Positions 31,701 to 42,881 of a stretch of 64,000 nt of DNA are shown here, piece by piece. The notes beneath the pieces were generated by a model that saw nothing but the letters and a program-made list of their open reading frames with translations, did not search any database and was not told where the DNA came from. The DNA is taken from the NCBI GenBank assembly GCA_001600495.1, contig BCKE01000044.1:242329-306328 (forward strand), read 5' to 3'. Position numbers and translations under genes: made by a program. Source of the stretch: Pilasporangium apinafurcum (Eukaryota > Oomycota > Peronosporomycetes > Pythiales > Pythiaceae). The first letter of the stretch is position 1. Each line of letters opens with the position of its first letter.

Positions 31701-34700
31701 AATACGAACCAGCATTGAATCGTAGTATCTGGCGACGAAACCGTGGAATCATAAAGAAAGCTTGCATTGTCGAGTTTAGGTAGCACGTGCAGCCCAAATT
31801 TTTCAGGCCAACGTATTTTCCTCGCTGCATCATTTGGTGATGAGATGATGCATCTTTCACAATCTTCCCAGCTTTTCTCTTTGATGATGACAAAGGAGGT
31901 GAACCTCCCCCCTTCGGTTCGGGGGAAGATGCTAATGTATGTTGTTGAGCCATTTGGGTAAGGAGGAATCGAAGTCCCTTCGTATTATCTTGTGATAGCT
32001 CAGATAGCAATTCAAAAGCAACCATTCGGCAAGATTCACTTCGGCATTTGGGCTGTTGGAGGTAATACTGAGATGATGAGATCGTTCGCATGCAAGTGCT
32101 CTCACTAAGCTCAGCACTTTGGTTATCCGTTGTCGCAAACAAGCACTTATGGAACAATTCATCCATAATCTCTTCTTCCTCATGCAATGTGGACGAGACA
32201 ACCTCACGTAAACTTCGACCATGATACGAAGCATTTGGGCCTCCGGCTAAAATTGGTGGAATACGCTTTACAATGGCGAGTAGTGTCGATAAAAGTGCTT
32301 TCAAAAGCGCGTCAGGAACATCTAGCACAGTGTTTGAGCTTTTTGGCATGATATTATCGCTTGCGATTGCGTTTGGAGAGATAGTAGCTGAAGCATACGC
32401 ACTTCTAGGATCGTCCGACGGTACAAAAGCTTTTACGCGACGGCAAAGCGTTCGACACGATGATAAAATGTCAAGTTTAGCTAAATCATCAGCATGTGTT
32501 ACTAGCAGTGTGTACACATTGTAGTATTCCTCATCAGATACTATCCCAGTGTATCCGCCAAGTATATCAAGAAAGTATCTGCAGCACATCACACGGTCCT
32601 CTTGGATTTGGTTCCGCATGGTGGACAACGCAGCTATCACATTCGCTGCTTCTTGACGAACTGGTTTATATTGGCTTTCAACAAGGGACTTAAGAAGTAT
32701 TTTGCCATGATTCGGATAACTCTCCAAGAGCGGAAGTGCGCTTTGCGATGATACTAACGCAGTTGTCGCTATGTACGACAGCGCTCGAGTCATTAAGTAT
32801 GCTTGACTTGGTAAATCGTTAACATTATCTGGATCATGTATAATTGGACGCGTATATGTGGTGATACGAACGGGAGATTCTTCGTTCGTACTGGCATGGC
32901 TCGAATTGCAGGAACTCAAAGAACCGTTTATGCCTGCTGATTTGTCTTCCAGTGACTGCAGTATATTCAAGATCTCCAGAAGCTGACAGATAATCCTCTG
33001 CGAAGTTCCATCTACTGAAGCTCCTTCTTCTTCTTTAACTTTAGACTCCACCATAGCGAAATGACGTAAAAGTTTCAGTAGCTTTGACAAACACATTACA
33101 GAGAGTGTTCCTTGAGCAATCACTTCATGTGGAAGACACTCAAGAACAAAATTTTCCAGGTGACGTTTTCCACCTAATTGCAAAAATGATTTGCTCCAAA
33201 CATTAACAATTCCGATCATGCCCTCTGGAGTCCCGTCGTCGTTTCCATTGTCCTTTTCATCTCTTTCATCGACCGCGCCTTCCGGTTCCTCGATGCTACA
33301 TAAAGAAAATTTCTCCACTAATTCCAACTGGTAAAGTAGTTTTGATGGGCACGTTGGGTCCAATAACGAATTCCAATTGAATAAAGATGGAAATTTGCGA
33401 ATAGAGCAGTCGATAGCTAGCACTCCATTGAGTGTTCGCATCTGCTTCTCCATTCTGGAATCTGATCCGAGTAACTTGAGTACTTTCCACGCTTCTTCAG
33501 AAATGCTACCATGATATGACAGAAGATTTAGCAGCAATCCAACCCATTCGTCATTACTCGATATCTCTGCTTTGGTAGCTTGCCAGTCGCCATCGTAACC
33601 TGTACTGGTATTACCACCAAAAGTGTTTATCCCGTAGTCCATAACACTATGAGTGTGACCGGCGGTGTCACTTTCCACTTTAGTCAGTAGTACTGCCTCG
33701 ACATAGCTATTCCGCTTACTTCTAGTAACAGGAGCGGGGGCAGTCTGAGTAATCGAATATTTCTCTGTTGAAGACTGCGCAGACGTGTGAGCATTGAAGA
33801 TGCGAGCCTTTTCTAATGTAAACTTGCCATGGCCTTGTGCTGTAAGCTTCGTCTTTAACTCATTGATGATACGTACACGATCTGCAGGATGGCCAGTATC
33901 CTTTGCGATACGATCGCGAAGCTCTGAAACCAGCGACGTTCGCCTCAGATTGTACCGAAATGGAGCAGTTAGTCGCCCATCCTGGGTTTTGACGTATACA
34001 GTCAACTCTTCTGTATCATAACCTGAATCTTCGCTTGATTGAACAACTGACTGGTGAAGAAAAGTACTGACCAATACTAGTACTCGTTGAACTTGCCGTG
34101 TCTTTGGCGCTTCAACAGATGACGACGCATATGCTTTTAATCGGTCAAAGCATTTGTGAACAAATTCAGCCCATACCTCGCGTCGTACTAGCTTCGATCC
34201 CACATGAAGTTGGATAAATATCAGATAGTTAATTGCTTCTTGACTTACACTTTCGTTTTCAGCACACAATGCCACATCATACATAGTTTCAAGACCTTTT
34301 AAATCCATTGACTCCGCCACGAACAAGCCGTTGTCTTCCACGACATTCGAACTGATATTCTGAACGCGCGCAGTATTCCCAACAATAGCGCTGGGTGATA
34401 TCAATCGTGCACTAGTATTGATGAATCGAAACAGACGCTCAAGAGCCCAAAATGCTTGCTTTCCCATCGTGTTCATGTCTAAGTGGATGTCTGTCTGGGT
34501 ATCATCAGGTGCAGCAGTAGGTTTAATCAAAGACTGGAATATTTCTGTCGTAACAGTAGATGAAAGCGCGGTATTACCAGTGTAGGCACGATGAACGAAA
34601 TTGTTGGGATCTGGACTGACGCTTATAAACCACGCGAAAAACAATTCACGCTCTTCGAACATATTTGTGGGAGAGTGAAAGCATGCCCACAATTCTGCTA

Positions 34701-37700
34701 TGTCGGAATACGACAACTGCAAATCTGAATTCGTCACCAGGTATCCAAGAAAGTCCAATCTACGCCGGATAGCAATGATGTGATCATTCGATGCGCTATG
34801 ATTGCTTGCCTTCATCATGTAGTGCTTGATTTCTTGTAACACTGCGGAAACTATACCAAAGGAGGCGTCTAGATTTTGAAGTAGCTCGCTGGATGACATC
34901 ATCGGCTGGGATACTCTGGATAGAGACAGTGAAGACGATGACGATGCTGACGTAGTTCCACTACCATATCCATCCGATACCCGTTGAATTAAACTCATTG
35001 AAGTTTCGACAAGAGTACCGCTTCTTATGTTCTCGGCACACTTCTTCATGTAATCGCTCAGCAGCTGTTGCTGTTCTCTCGCTGATGCCGAAGAAGAGTT
35101 GGCTGCTTTCCATAACTTCTGGATATGATTTACGGATTCAGCAAGAGCAGCCTCAACATCAGCTCGCAGTGCAGGACGTAGAGCACTCGAACTCTCGTTG
35201 GTCTCGCTTTGCAGAATCGCATTCCAAAGCAAGCAACATCCTAGGCTGACTACTTTGTTGAGGATATCGACGTCTTTCTGAACCGCAGAACTCAATTTAG
35301 GGTAATTCTTTGCGCCAGCAGCAGCACTCACTAATGATGTCAAGGATTTTCTCGATCCTGCACTCTCGGTTTCGACAACTTTCTTGGATGCAATACTTAT
35401 GATTCGTTTGATAAACTGCACCAGTAACTCGTCATAGTCACTCTGCGGAACTTGTGTCAACAACATAACAATAACATCTAACAACTCTGCCGTTAATACG
35501 CCACAAAGCGATATTAGAATATCGAAAACGGTCTTTCTCCCGGATCGTAACTGGTTCATCGCCGTTTTCCAGAGCAGCAGGATATGACGCTCATTGAGGA
35601 GACCGTGAATCGCCACAAATTCAAACATACTCTTCGACCGCTTCAAAATTTCTAAATGGATTCCTTCTGACAGGCCATATTTTGTGCAGGTATCTCCATC
35701 ACCTAGGATGACTTCCAAGATATCAGACGATGCCAACCACTCCACTGTATATTTCGAACGAAGCCACTTGGTCATGTGTTGATTTGCAGATAATGAATAC
35801 ATTGACGAAGATGGAAATGATACACTTGCAGACGTAGACCCACTTCGCTTGAGACCTAAGCTTGTTTTTTTCTGAAGTGCATCTTTTCGTTGTACCATTG
35901 CTATCAAATCATTAATGCGTGCAATCCCCACAAGTCGTTGAGCCAAGAATGGACAGCATATGAATTTCTTGGACAAATCTAAATGAAAAACTTCAATGGC
36001 TTCCGCAAACGTTGGATCACATGCGCTCACAGATGAGGATGGAACGTTGTCCGAGCTGGATGTATCATCTAAATCTGAGTCGATCGTATTGTTTCCCAGT
36101 AAAGCTCCGTCACGATATAGCATATCTAAAATCCCGACGATTTGATCTATCAGTCCATCATCATCTTTCAGTTCCTCGCTATTCATGCGTCTTAAACGTG
36201 CAAACGTCGCGTTTAAAAAATCACGAAAGAAATCTTCCACTTGAACATCTGCAGAAGAACTCGACCGCCGTTTCGAACTGGAGCTCCGTCGCCGTTTTTG
36301 TTGTACAAGGCAAGGTTTAGCTTGATTAAGTACCATGCTAAACAGAACCAGTTCGGTCAACGGAACATCTCTAACAGCAAGTCTTTGCAGAATAACTCGA
36401 AGACCACCAGCTTGAATAAACAAATCCACGTTGTCAACAAAGTAAAACGACCGGCATGGATGGCGCGTTGGAATAGTCGCTAGGACTTCGGAACTGGTCA
36501 AATAGGAGGTATAGACAAGCTTCGAGTGCCTTGCGGCTGAATAAGTTCCCGGATACTTGAGGTAAAAGAACATACAGGAGTTATGGCCATTGAGAATCAT
36601 TCGCAGCACCGACAGCAAGTGACAAAGCGATTTTGCATCATTCTCTTCATCAATACTAAGTAACCGAGCAACCAGATTCTTCAACACGTGCTGGTGAAAA
36701 GCATTCATATCGTCAGCCATTTCACTGGAAAAAAATGCGCACAATAGTGATTTCTCGACAAATGGGATCAAACTGCGTGTCAGATAGGTTCCATGCTGAT
36801 CGCTCGTTTCGAAGAAGAACTCGTCAAAGTCGTCACGGGCTTTCTCCAAATCCTTCATCCCTACATTCCACACGCTTCCTTGCCTCTTTGTGAACGGGTA
36901 TGATGGCGACATGTACACATTCGTATTTGTACCAAGCTTTGCCACCCGATTGCGACAGGTAGCACGCGATAGGTAATCTTCGCGGTTTTTTCCCCAAGTG
37001 GCAATCTGAACGCGAATTTCTGTGGAAGACAGCGTGACAATTTGAGCGATATTCCACTTGTTGGACGAGAGATCCTTGACTTCAATCCAATTTCCTGCTT
37101 TTTGTGTGTGAATCGACCATTTAGAGTTGCTAAAATCCTCTTGACTAAGCCGTCGATAGCAAAGATACGTCCGCAGTTCTTCTAATAAACAACCACATCA
37201 GTAAACATCAGACAACTTTAAACCATTACGAGCAATGCAACATAATCGAGAAAGTGTGCCTTACTGTCACTGCCACTAGTACAGCTGATAATCGGATCTT
37301 GCGTGATCAGTTCAAAACCGTCAGGAATATCTTTGAGATCGCGAACGACACGAATTTCCTTAAATGGATACACGGCGCCACCACCAGTCTCAGTCGATGT
37401 TGTTGACGAAGTTGACCCAGTCGACAATGGCGGACGATTGCGCCAATCAGCACACTTGTACCAAAGGAAGAGTCCGCGCTGCCGGTCAATTGATTTGTCG
37501 AGTTTGATCCATTCCGCATTGGTGCTGTCTCCATCTTCAACATGGACGTCATTGGCGGCGAGTACGTCCCCTCCCATCCGAAGATGCGTAATACCATATG
37601 CGGTTCCATCTATGCCGCTACTTCCACCACCACTACTGCTTGTAGAGCTGCTCAGTTGCTTCCTATTGCTTGGGCTAGGGGCTGAATAAAGTGAATTGCC

Positions 37701-37880
37701 TTTGCTACTGCTGCCTGTGGCGGGGCTGCTGTTGCCCGTAGCGAGTCTGTACCAGAGATACGTATGAGGCGTGATCTCTGCGGCCGTACCCTCCGTGGTG
37801 GTCACACGGTGAAAACTGCCGCCGACTGCCAGCGCATTACCGTATGTTACCTCCAGTCCGGCGATGTACTCGACCACCAT
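28747..37880 (-). CDS. USP34-type ubiquitin-specific protease with MABP-like N terminus and Tudor-like C terminus
   Basis: Two exons, 37880-37265 and 37181-28747 (83-bp intron); 3,016 aa. Order: MABP-like repeats in the first 220 residues (FKEIRVVRDLKDIPDGFELI then LRTYLCYRRLSQ); a Tudor/MBT-like segment (KWNIAQIVTLSSTEIRVQIA, about 230-290); a long helical region; a ubiquitin-like segment (about 1265-1340); the USP domain with Cys box GLKNLGCTCYLNSTMQAFF (nucleophile about Cys2005) and His box VHMGTAHSGHYYSF (general base about His2309) followed by WYEFND; another helical region; and a C-terminal Tudor-like domain (VGKRVRVKWAKDKWYEGTV). All catalytic elements are present, so it should be an active deubiquitinase. 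Animal USP34/USP9X share the giant-helical-plus-USP plan. The intron join turns two separately open frames into one gene, with MABP-like sequence continuing across it. Confidence 0.88.
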
Positions 37881-38481
37881 GGCGTGCGCTTTCCCTTTAC
37901 TTTTCCTTCTTTCCCTCTGATCCCCCACTATTACGATACTAGCCGGGAAAAATAATCAAAATTTACATAAATTGGTTGGTTTTACTGAAACTATACATAT
38001 GTAGGTAAATATATTAAGAAAAACAGGTAATAATTTTACAATACCACCTCTTTTTGTGAATATGTCGAGAATGCGTGTCAACTTTGGAGGTATCTGGTTA
38101 CAAAAAACACATACTAAATAGTGTTTAAATAGTCATTCAATAGTGTCATGAAATAGATCACTTCGAAAGCGAACAGACCAGATTTTCAAAACCCAATCTG
38201 CTGCCAGCGAATGCTTGTACGTACGCGTGTTGTCCATGGTGCACACGCTTTACAGATCATTCTCGAGTCGAATCGTTATTTATTATTAAGCGCTCAATTG
38301 CAGTATTTTTGTTTTCGTCACTTAGTGGTCTGTACAATTTGACATCCAGTGTCGGACCATTGCTGCGCTGGCAATCTGAGGACTGCGCGAGTCGGTTACT
38401 GAAACGCTGCTCTGAAAAGACATCACTACGTCAGAGACCGACTGTGCTTCTGCTCCTTCAGCAGCAGCGGGACGTGTCGTA
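37881..38481. other. Divergent promoter region between USP and Bora-like genes
   Basis: About 600 bp, AT-rich from 37950 to 38120, with ATTGG at 37971-37975 about 90 bp upstream of the USP start. No coding or repeat structure seen. Confidence 0.45.
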
Positions 38482-40341
38482 ATGAAGGTCGGTAGCTCTG
38501 TGGATTCAGGACAAGAAAAAGAAGAACCAGATGCATTATCCATGACTACTCCATCGCAAGCAGTAGAGATGAACACTCAAAGTGAAGAAGTCAAAGCAAA
38601 GGCACTTTCACTCACTGAACAGCATGACGATGACGAGCGTGTCGTAACGGCTACAGTGACGATATTGAAGCAAGACATGAAGGTATTGCGCCACCCATTT
38701 GACCCGCGTGAGAGCGCAAAGAACCCATTCCCGACGTTTGATGTCGTGATGGGATTAACGGAAAAGAGCGAGAACGAGGCAGATTCCAGCAACACTTCTG
38801 CTGATGCATTGAACTGGAGCATTGATACGATTGCGGAGCTCAAACCTATGGCGTTTTCACCTCTATCTGCGCAGAAAGCAGCGGTAGACGTAACCGCTTC
38901 AGATTTTACACCCAACAACAAGTATGAACAGTTTTTCGAGGATGAAGCTCAGTTTCGTGTGTTGCGTACCCCTTCACCGGTGATCCGGCAGCAGCAACTG
39001 CATGGGCCACAGCCGCCATTCGAACCAACAATGCGACAATCACCAGCAGCTGCAGCAACAAATTCCAGCTCGGCAACGGCTAATACCCAGGTGTTTCAAC
39101 AAAGAGCGTCCCCGATACCTTCATTTTCACCAACACCCCGCCAACTCCTGGCAATCTCCAGCACACCACAGGAGCTCCATCACCGGTGTCGCGAAACAAT
39201 CGCATATTGTGAAGAGCGACTTCGCGAGCGACAGGCCAAGATGAATCGGCTTCGGGTGCCGTACCGCACACCACCGCCAGCAAAGAAGAACAAGCGTAAC
39301 CTTACGTCCACCACGTCCTCCAATCTAATTAGTAACTCTTCCATGAGAGAAGACCTACCAACGACTGTAGAATCATCCTTGTCATCTCCTGGTTTCCCTG
39401 ATGTGTGGGGGGCCTCCCCCATTGCATCTCAAACACCCATAACGCTTGCCACACCATCCAATAATCCCATCACGCCTTCCTCGCAGACGCGGCAGCGACC
39501 GAAAGCAAACCCCTTCGATTGCTCCCCCATTCCGTTCCAGAGTTTGAAGAAAGACACAATCATCGAAGAAGACGAGGAAGAAAAAGAAGAAGATAAAGCA
39601 GAACTATCCGCCATTGAAGTGCAGCATTCGTCAGCAGAGCCACCATCGTTTGCGTCGTTGACTTTCTCCCCTTCTGAGGGAGAAGATGACGACGATCAGG
39701 AAAACAAAGAGAATCGAATGAGACTACAAGCTACGACCACGACCACGACAATGACGCCTCTGAAAGCTACCGACTCACTATCTTCTTCCTCTCTGTCGCG
39801 TGCCTTTACGTTGTCATCATGGGGAAAGACTGCGGAGGATTCGCTCTCACTCAAAACCATGTCGTTACTGCAGGAAACATCAGGTGCATCTACATCGGGT
39901 GCTGAGGAGACATCACAGTTGCATTCTGTTGCTCAACGACAGAAATCGTTTGTTGCCGCTATAGAAGCAGAAGCTCATACAAATAAACGGCAACTTGGCG
40001 GACTGGTGTCTGATGATATTAAAACAATTGCTGATACATCAGACCAGACATCAAAATCAGCCCAGCCAGTGGAACGCTTAACACCTCTATCCCGAAACTC
40101 CGCTTCTGTTTGTAGCGATAAACAAAATACAAGAAGCAGTGGTGGTATTGTTTCCATCACATCCATCTATAAAGAAGCTAAGGTTCTGGGAATCGTGGAG
40201 CCTCGAGCGCAATGGGAATACGTTCAGATCATTAAACAACAGCAGCAGAGACAACCAAGTGGTTCATCCTCTGGAGCGTTCGGTAACACCACGCGGTCAA
40301 GGACAGGAGTGATACATCGACAACAGTGGAAAAAAGCGTAA
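38482..40341 (+). CDS. Bora-like (aurora borealis) mitotic kinase activator
   Basis: Intronless, 619 aa, largely disordered. The N-terminal third carries, in the order found in animal Bora, an LRHPFDP/NPFPTFD segment, then NWSIDTIAELKPMAFSP (compare the WSID...L...P block of Bora), then YEQFFEDEAQFRVLRTPSPV (compare the EEFF...PSP block). Many SP/TP sites follow (SPIPSFSPTPRQL, CSPIPFQSLKK), and an acidic DDDDQENKENR segment. In animals phosphorylated Bora binds Aurora A and promotes activating phosphorylation of Plk1 at mitotic entry; the conserved N-terminal segment is the functional part. Identification is by motif order, not alignment. The C-terminal 200 residues are low complexity and not conserved with anything I know. 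Confidence 0.65.
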   Translation: MKVGSSVDSGQEKEEPDALSMTTPSQAVEMNTQSEEVKAKALSLTEQHDDDERVVTATVTILKQDMKVLRHPFDPRESAKNPFPTFDVVMGLTEKSENEADSSNTSADALNWSIDTIAELKPMAFSPLSAQKAAVDVTASDFTPNNKYEQFFEDEAQFRVLRTPSPVIRQQQLHGPQPPFEPTMRQSPAAAATNSSSATANTQVFQQRASPIPSFSPTPRQLLAISSTPQELHHRCRETIAYCEERLRERQAKMNRLRVPYRTPPPAKKNKRNLTSTTSSNLISNSSMREDLPTTVESSLSSPGFPDVWGASPIASQTPITLATPSNNPITPSSQTRQRPKANPFDCSPIPFQSLKKDTIIEEDEEEKEEDKAELSAIEVQHSSAEPPSFASLTFSPSEGEDDDDQENKENRMRLQATTTTTTMTPLKATDSLSSSSLSRAFTLSSWGKTAEDSLSLKTMSLLQETSGASTSGAEETSQLHSVAQRQKSFVAAIEAEAHTNKRQLGGLVSDDIKTIADTSDQTSKSAQPVERLTPLSRNSASVCSDKQNTRSSGGIVSITSIYKEAKVLGIVEPRAQWEYVQIIKQQQQRQPSGSSSGAFGNTTRSRTGVIHRQQWKKA

Positions 40342-40476
40342 ATCTTGTTACTTTATTCGAATGATTTTTCTTCTTCATCATTACGTGAGACTAAGTCGGC
40401 CATTCCATCTCATCGGAACGGGATGTAGTGCACAAGAGTCAATAAGTTATAGTATATACTACGGATCTTTTCTTCT

Positions 40477-41361
40477 TTACACAGCCGTGGGGCTGTTATG
40501 ATTCCGACGCACTACCTGGCGCTGTACACGGAAGTCGCCAATCCAGTAGCCATCAGCTTCGAGGGCGTCTTCGATCAACTGCCGCTCCGAGACCTGGTTT
40601 GCCGCCTGATACAAGTCTCTTCTATGCTTCAAGCCATTGCCAACGGTCGTGGCACGTCGCATACGACTGACTGGCTCATTACCGCTATTGTTGCTGGAGG
40701 TACCGCTGACACTATTGCTACGACTTGGATCGCGACGGAATCGCTCTGCGTAGGGTGATGGCGTTGGCATCGCCTTCCGCTTCAGTTCATGTGTCAGCGA
40801 AGATGCCCGTCGACGCAATGACCGCGGTTTTCGGACAGTTGATGTCTCAGATTTAGCGTCATCACTTTCGTCGTCGTGGAATGCTGTCGTTAGTTCGGAC
40901 GAGCTGTGGCGTTCGAGAATCATCGTATTTGCGCGTTCAACCTCTTCATCCTCTTCGTCTTCATCTTCCGTGGCAGAAAGCGATGTTTCCTGTGTGTTTT
41001 TGGTGGGCGGATACACGTCCATCTCTTCTGGTAGTTCTTTCTCTTTATTATAAGATAGCGGCTCTGACGCGACAACATGGCCGGTCGTTCTCTTGATCTC
41101 CTGTACTGGATGCTCTGGTAGTTTAGGAGTCGATTGTGACTGCTGCGGTTGCCGCTGCTGTGGCACTCGAGAACACGAGTAGAAACCTTTGGCATACTGC
41201 TGCCGTCGTGACTCAATCGCCCAGTAGAGTCCACTGAGTGCCAGTGCTAAGAGTGTATATTTGACGGATACGAACAGAATAATTTTCACGATCACAACGG
41301 TGACGACAATCAGTAACAATAGCACCGCCGCCGCCACGAGAGTCAGTACTAAGAGACCCAT
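40477..41361 (-). CDS. Small membrane protein of unknown function
   Basis: Intronless, 294 aa, ATG 41359-41361. The first 50 residues are hydrophobic and form one or two membrane segments (LVLTLVAAAVLLLLIVVTVV and a second around VKYTLLALALSGLYW). The rest is hydrophilic: an acidic run (ATEDEDEEDEEVERA), a basic Ser-rich patch (RKPRSLRRRASSLTHELKRK) and a short C-terminal conserved-looking helix (ERQLIEDALEADGYWIGDF). The last segment looks folded. I do not recognise a family; the composition suggests a membrane-anchored phosphoprotein. It converges on the Bora-like gene with about 135 bp between stops. Confidence 0.6.
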   Translation of the reverse strand: MGLLVLTLVAAAVLLLLIVVTVVIVKIILFVSVKYTLLALALSGLYWAIESRRQQYAKGFYSCSRVPQQRQPQQSQSTPKLPEHPVQEIKRTTGHVVASEPLSYNKEKELPEEMDVYPPTKNTQETSLSATEDEDEEDEEVERANTMILERHSSSELTTAFHDDESDDAKSETSTVRKPRSLRRRASSLTHELKRKAMPTPSPYAERFRRDPSRSNSVSGTSSNNSGNEPVSRMRRATTVGNGLKHRRDLYQAANQVSERQLIEDALEADGYWIGDFRVQRQVVRRNHNSPTAV

Positions 41362-42881
41362 TTACTTTATCTACTGCCGCTTATGAGCGCAAGTTCTGCA
41401 ATGAACGCAATCTCCACCTCCCTAGCGCGGTGTGCAGCGTGGATGGGGCGCAGCCACCAAAAAAGCAAAATCACACACAAAACAAAGCCGAACTAGGGGT
41501 AGGGACGTTGGCTCATCCTTTTTTTTGTCGGAACGTCCAGTCTATCTGCGATAAAGAAGAAAAGATTGGAGATTCTCTGTTAACCGTTGCAGCGTGAGAA
41601 GTGGAGAAGAGAAGAGCAATACCACACGTCTCTCACCACGGCTCATCTCAGTCGAGTTATTTCCAGCTGTGGTAAGCACTTTTCAATGAAAGCAATCTCA
41701 TGTATCTCCTTCATTCCTTGCTCTCTTCCGCAAATTACTCTTTTGTTAGAAAACTTCAGTGTATCCTCCGCACTTTCCATACATTCTCCATCCAGTTAGG
41801 CGCTGGTGTTACTCATGACAGCGACGACACATCCAAAACTCGCTTTTGCCCATCCTCTCGCTAACGGCAATAGGGACACTCGTGCATGGTCTCTGTGCGC
41901 CATGCAGCCGCGCTATCTAAATAATGGACCGTTGCATTACATCACTCACTTCAGGTATTCTGATTTCCAGATTTTTGACAAAAAATGATAGTATCCGATT
42001 TTTTTCTGACAAAAGATGGCATCCATTCACCGAAAAAAAATAAAATTCCAAGACAATCGCATACAAATTTAAAGCGCAATGTACACTCGCTTGCTGTCCT
42101 ACGGTTGCCTTCAGTGGTTATCCAAATGTATCGCCGTTGGCAGCGTGAGACTAGGTTCAATGCTTTCCCATGAATTTACCTTAGGTAGTGGTCACGGGAC
42201 AGTATTGATACGTGGATGAATTGCTTGGATTTATCTTGCCCTTTTTATGTGAATGGACACCATGTTGTCGGAAGTTTCATAAAAAGATAATACCGTCTTT
42301 TGTCAAATCCCCTGAGCTCGTGCCGATGTTCTCCCAGCTGGTTGTTAGAGAGCGTCCCACTTCTGCGACCTGCAGAAGGTCACACAAGTGGTAGGTTAAC
42401 ATTGCCAAACGCTTGCATGGTCATCCCCGCTTGGTGTTGATGGCATGTAATACTGCTTGGTTGTTTTGGTGACCTGGGCTGCCTTGTCTGTCCGGTCGTA
42501 GGATCAGCCCACCAGTATTCATATCCCATACGATCATAATTTTCGCAACGTGACGTCCCGTGTCTTATTGTACCATGTCTTGAGGAAATTCCCTCCGTGT
42601 CCCATAGTCATGTGCTTTTGTGTCTGTCGTTGAATCTGAGTGAAAATTGAGCAATATATTCGCAAATCCAGAGATGGCTTCGTACGCCAAAAGTGCTGAA
42701 CCGCGCTCTATTGAGTGCAGAAAATTTTAGAAAAAAATCCACCTAATAAATCTAACTTGTTAATTTGAATACCCTCTTATAAATGATATTATTTGTACCT
42801 TTAATAATGAATGTACTGATCCTAAACAGTCGCACAGTTTGAAAAAGATATGAAGAATCGATCACATCACGTAGAGCAAGC
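41362..42881. other. Intergenic region with weak coding relics
   Basis: About 1.5 kb. Short protein-like stretches on the minus strand between about 42380 and 42620, in several frames with stops between (for example NYDRMGYEYWWADPTTGQ), suggest a decayed gene or transposon, not identifiable. Near 42768-42783 is AATACCCTCTTATAAA, shared with 9.77 kb on the other strand. Nothing else supported. Confidence 0.4.

Noticed and set aside
37218-37928. Separate small gene upstream of the USP
   Set aside because: A good donor at 37264 and acceptor at 37182 join it in frame to the USP exon, and the MABP-like pattern continues over the join.
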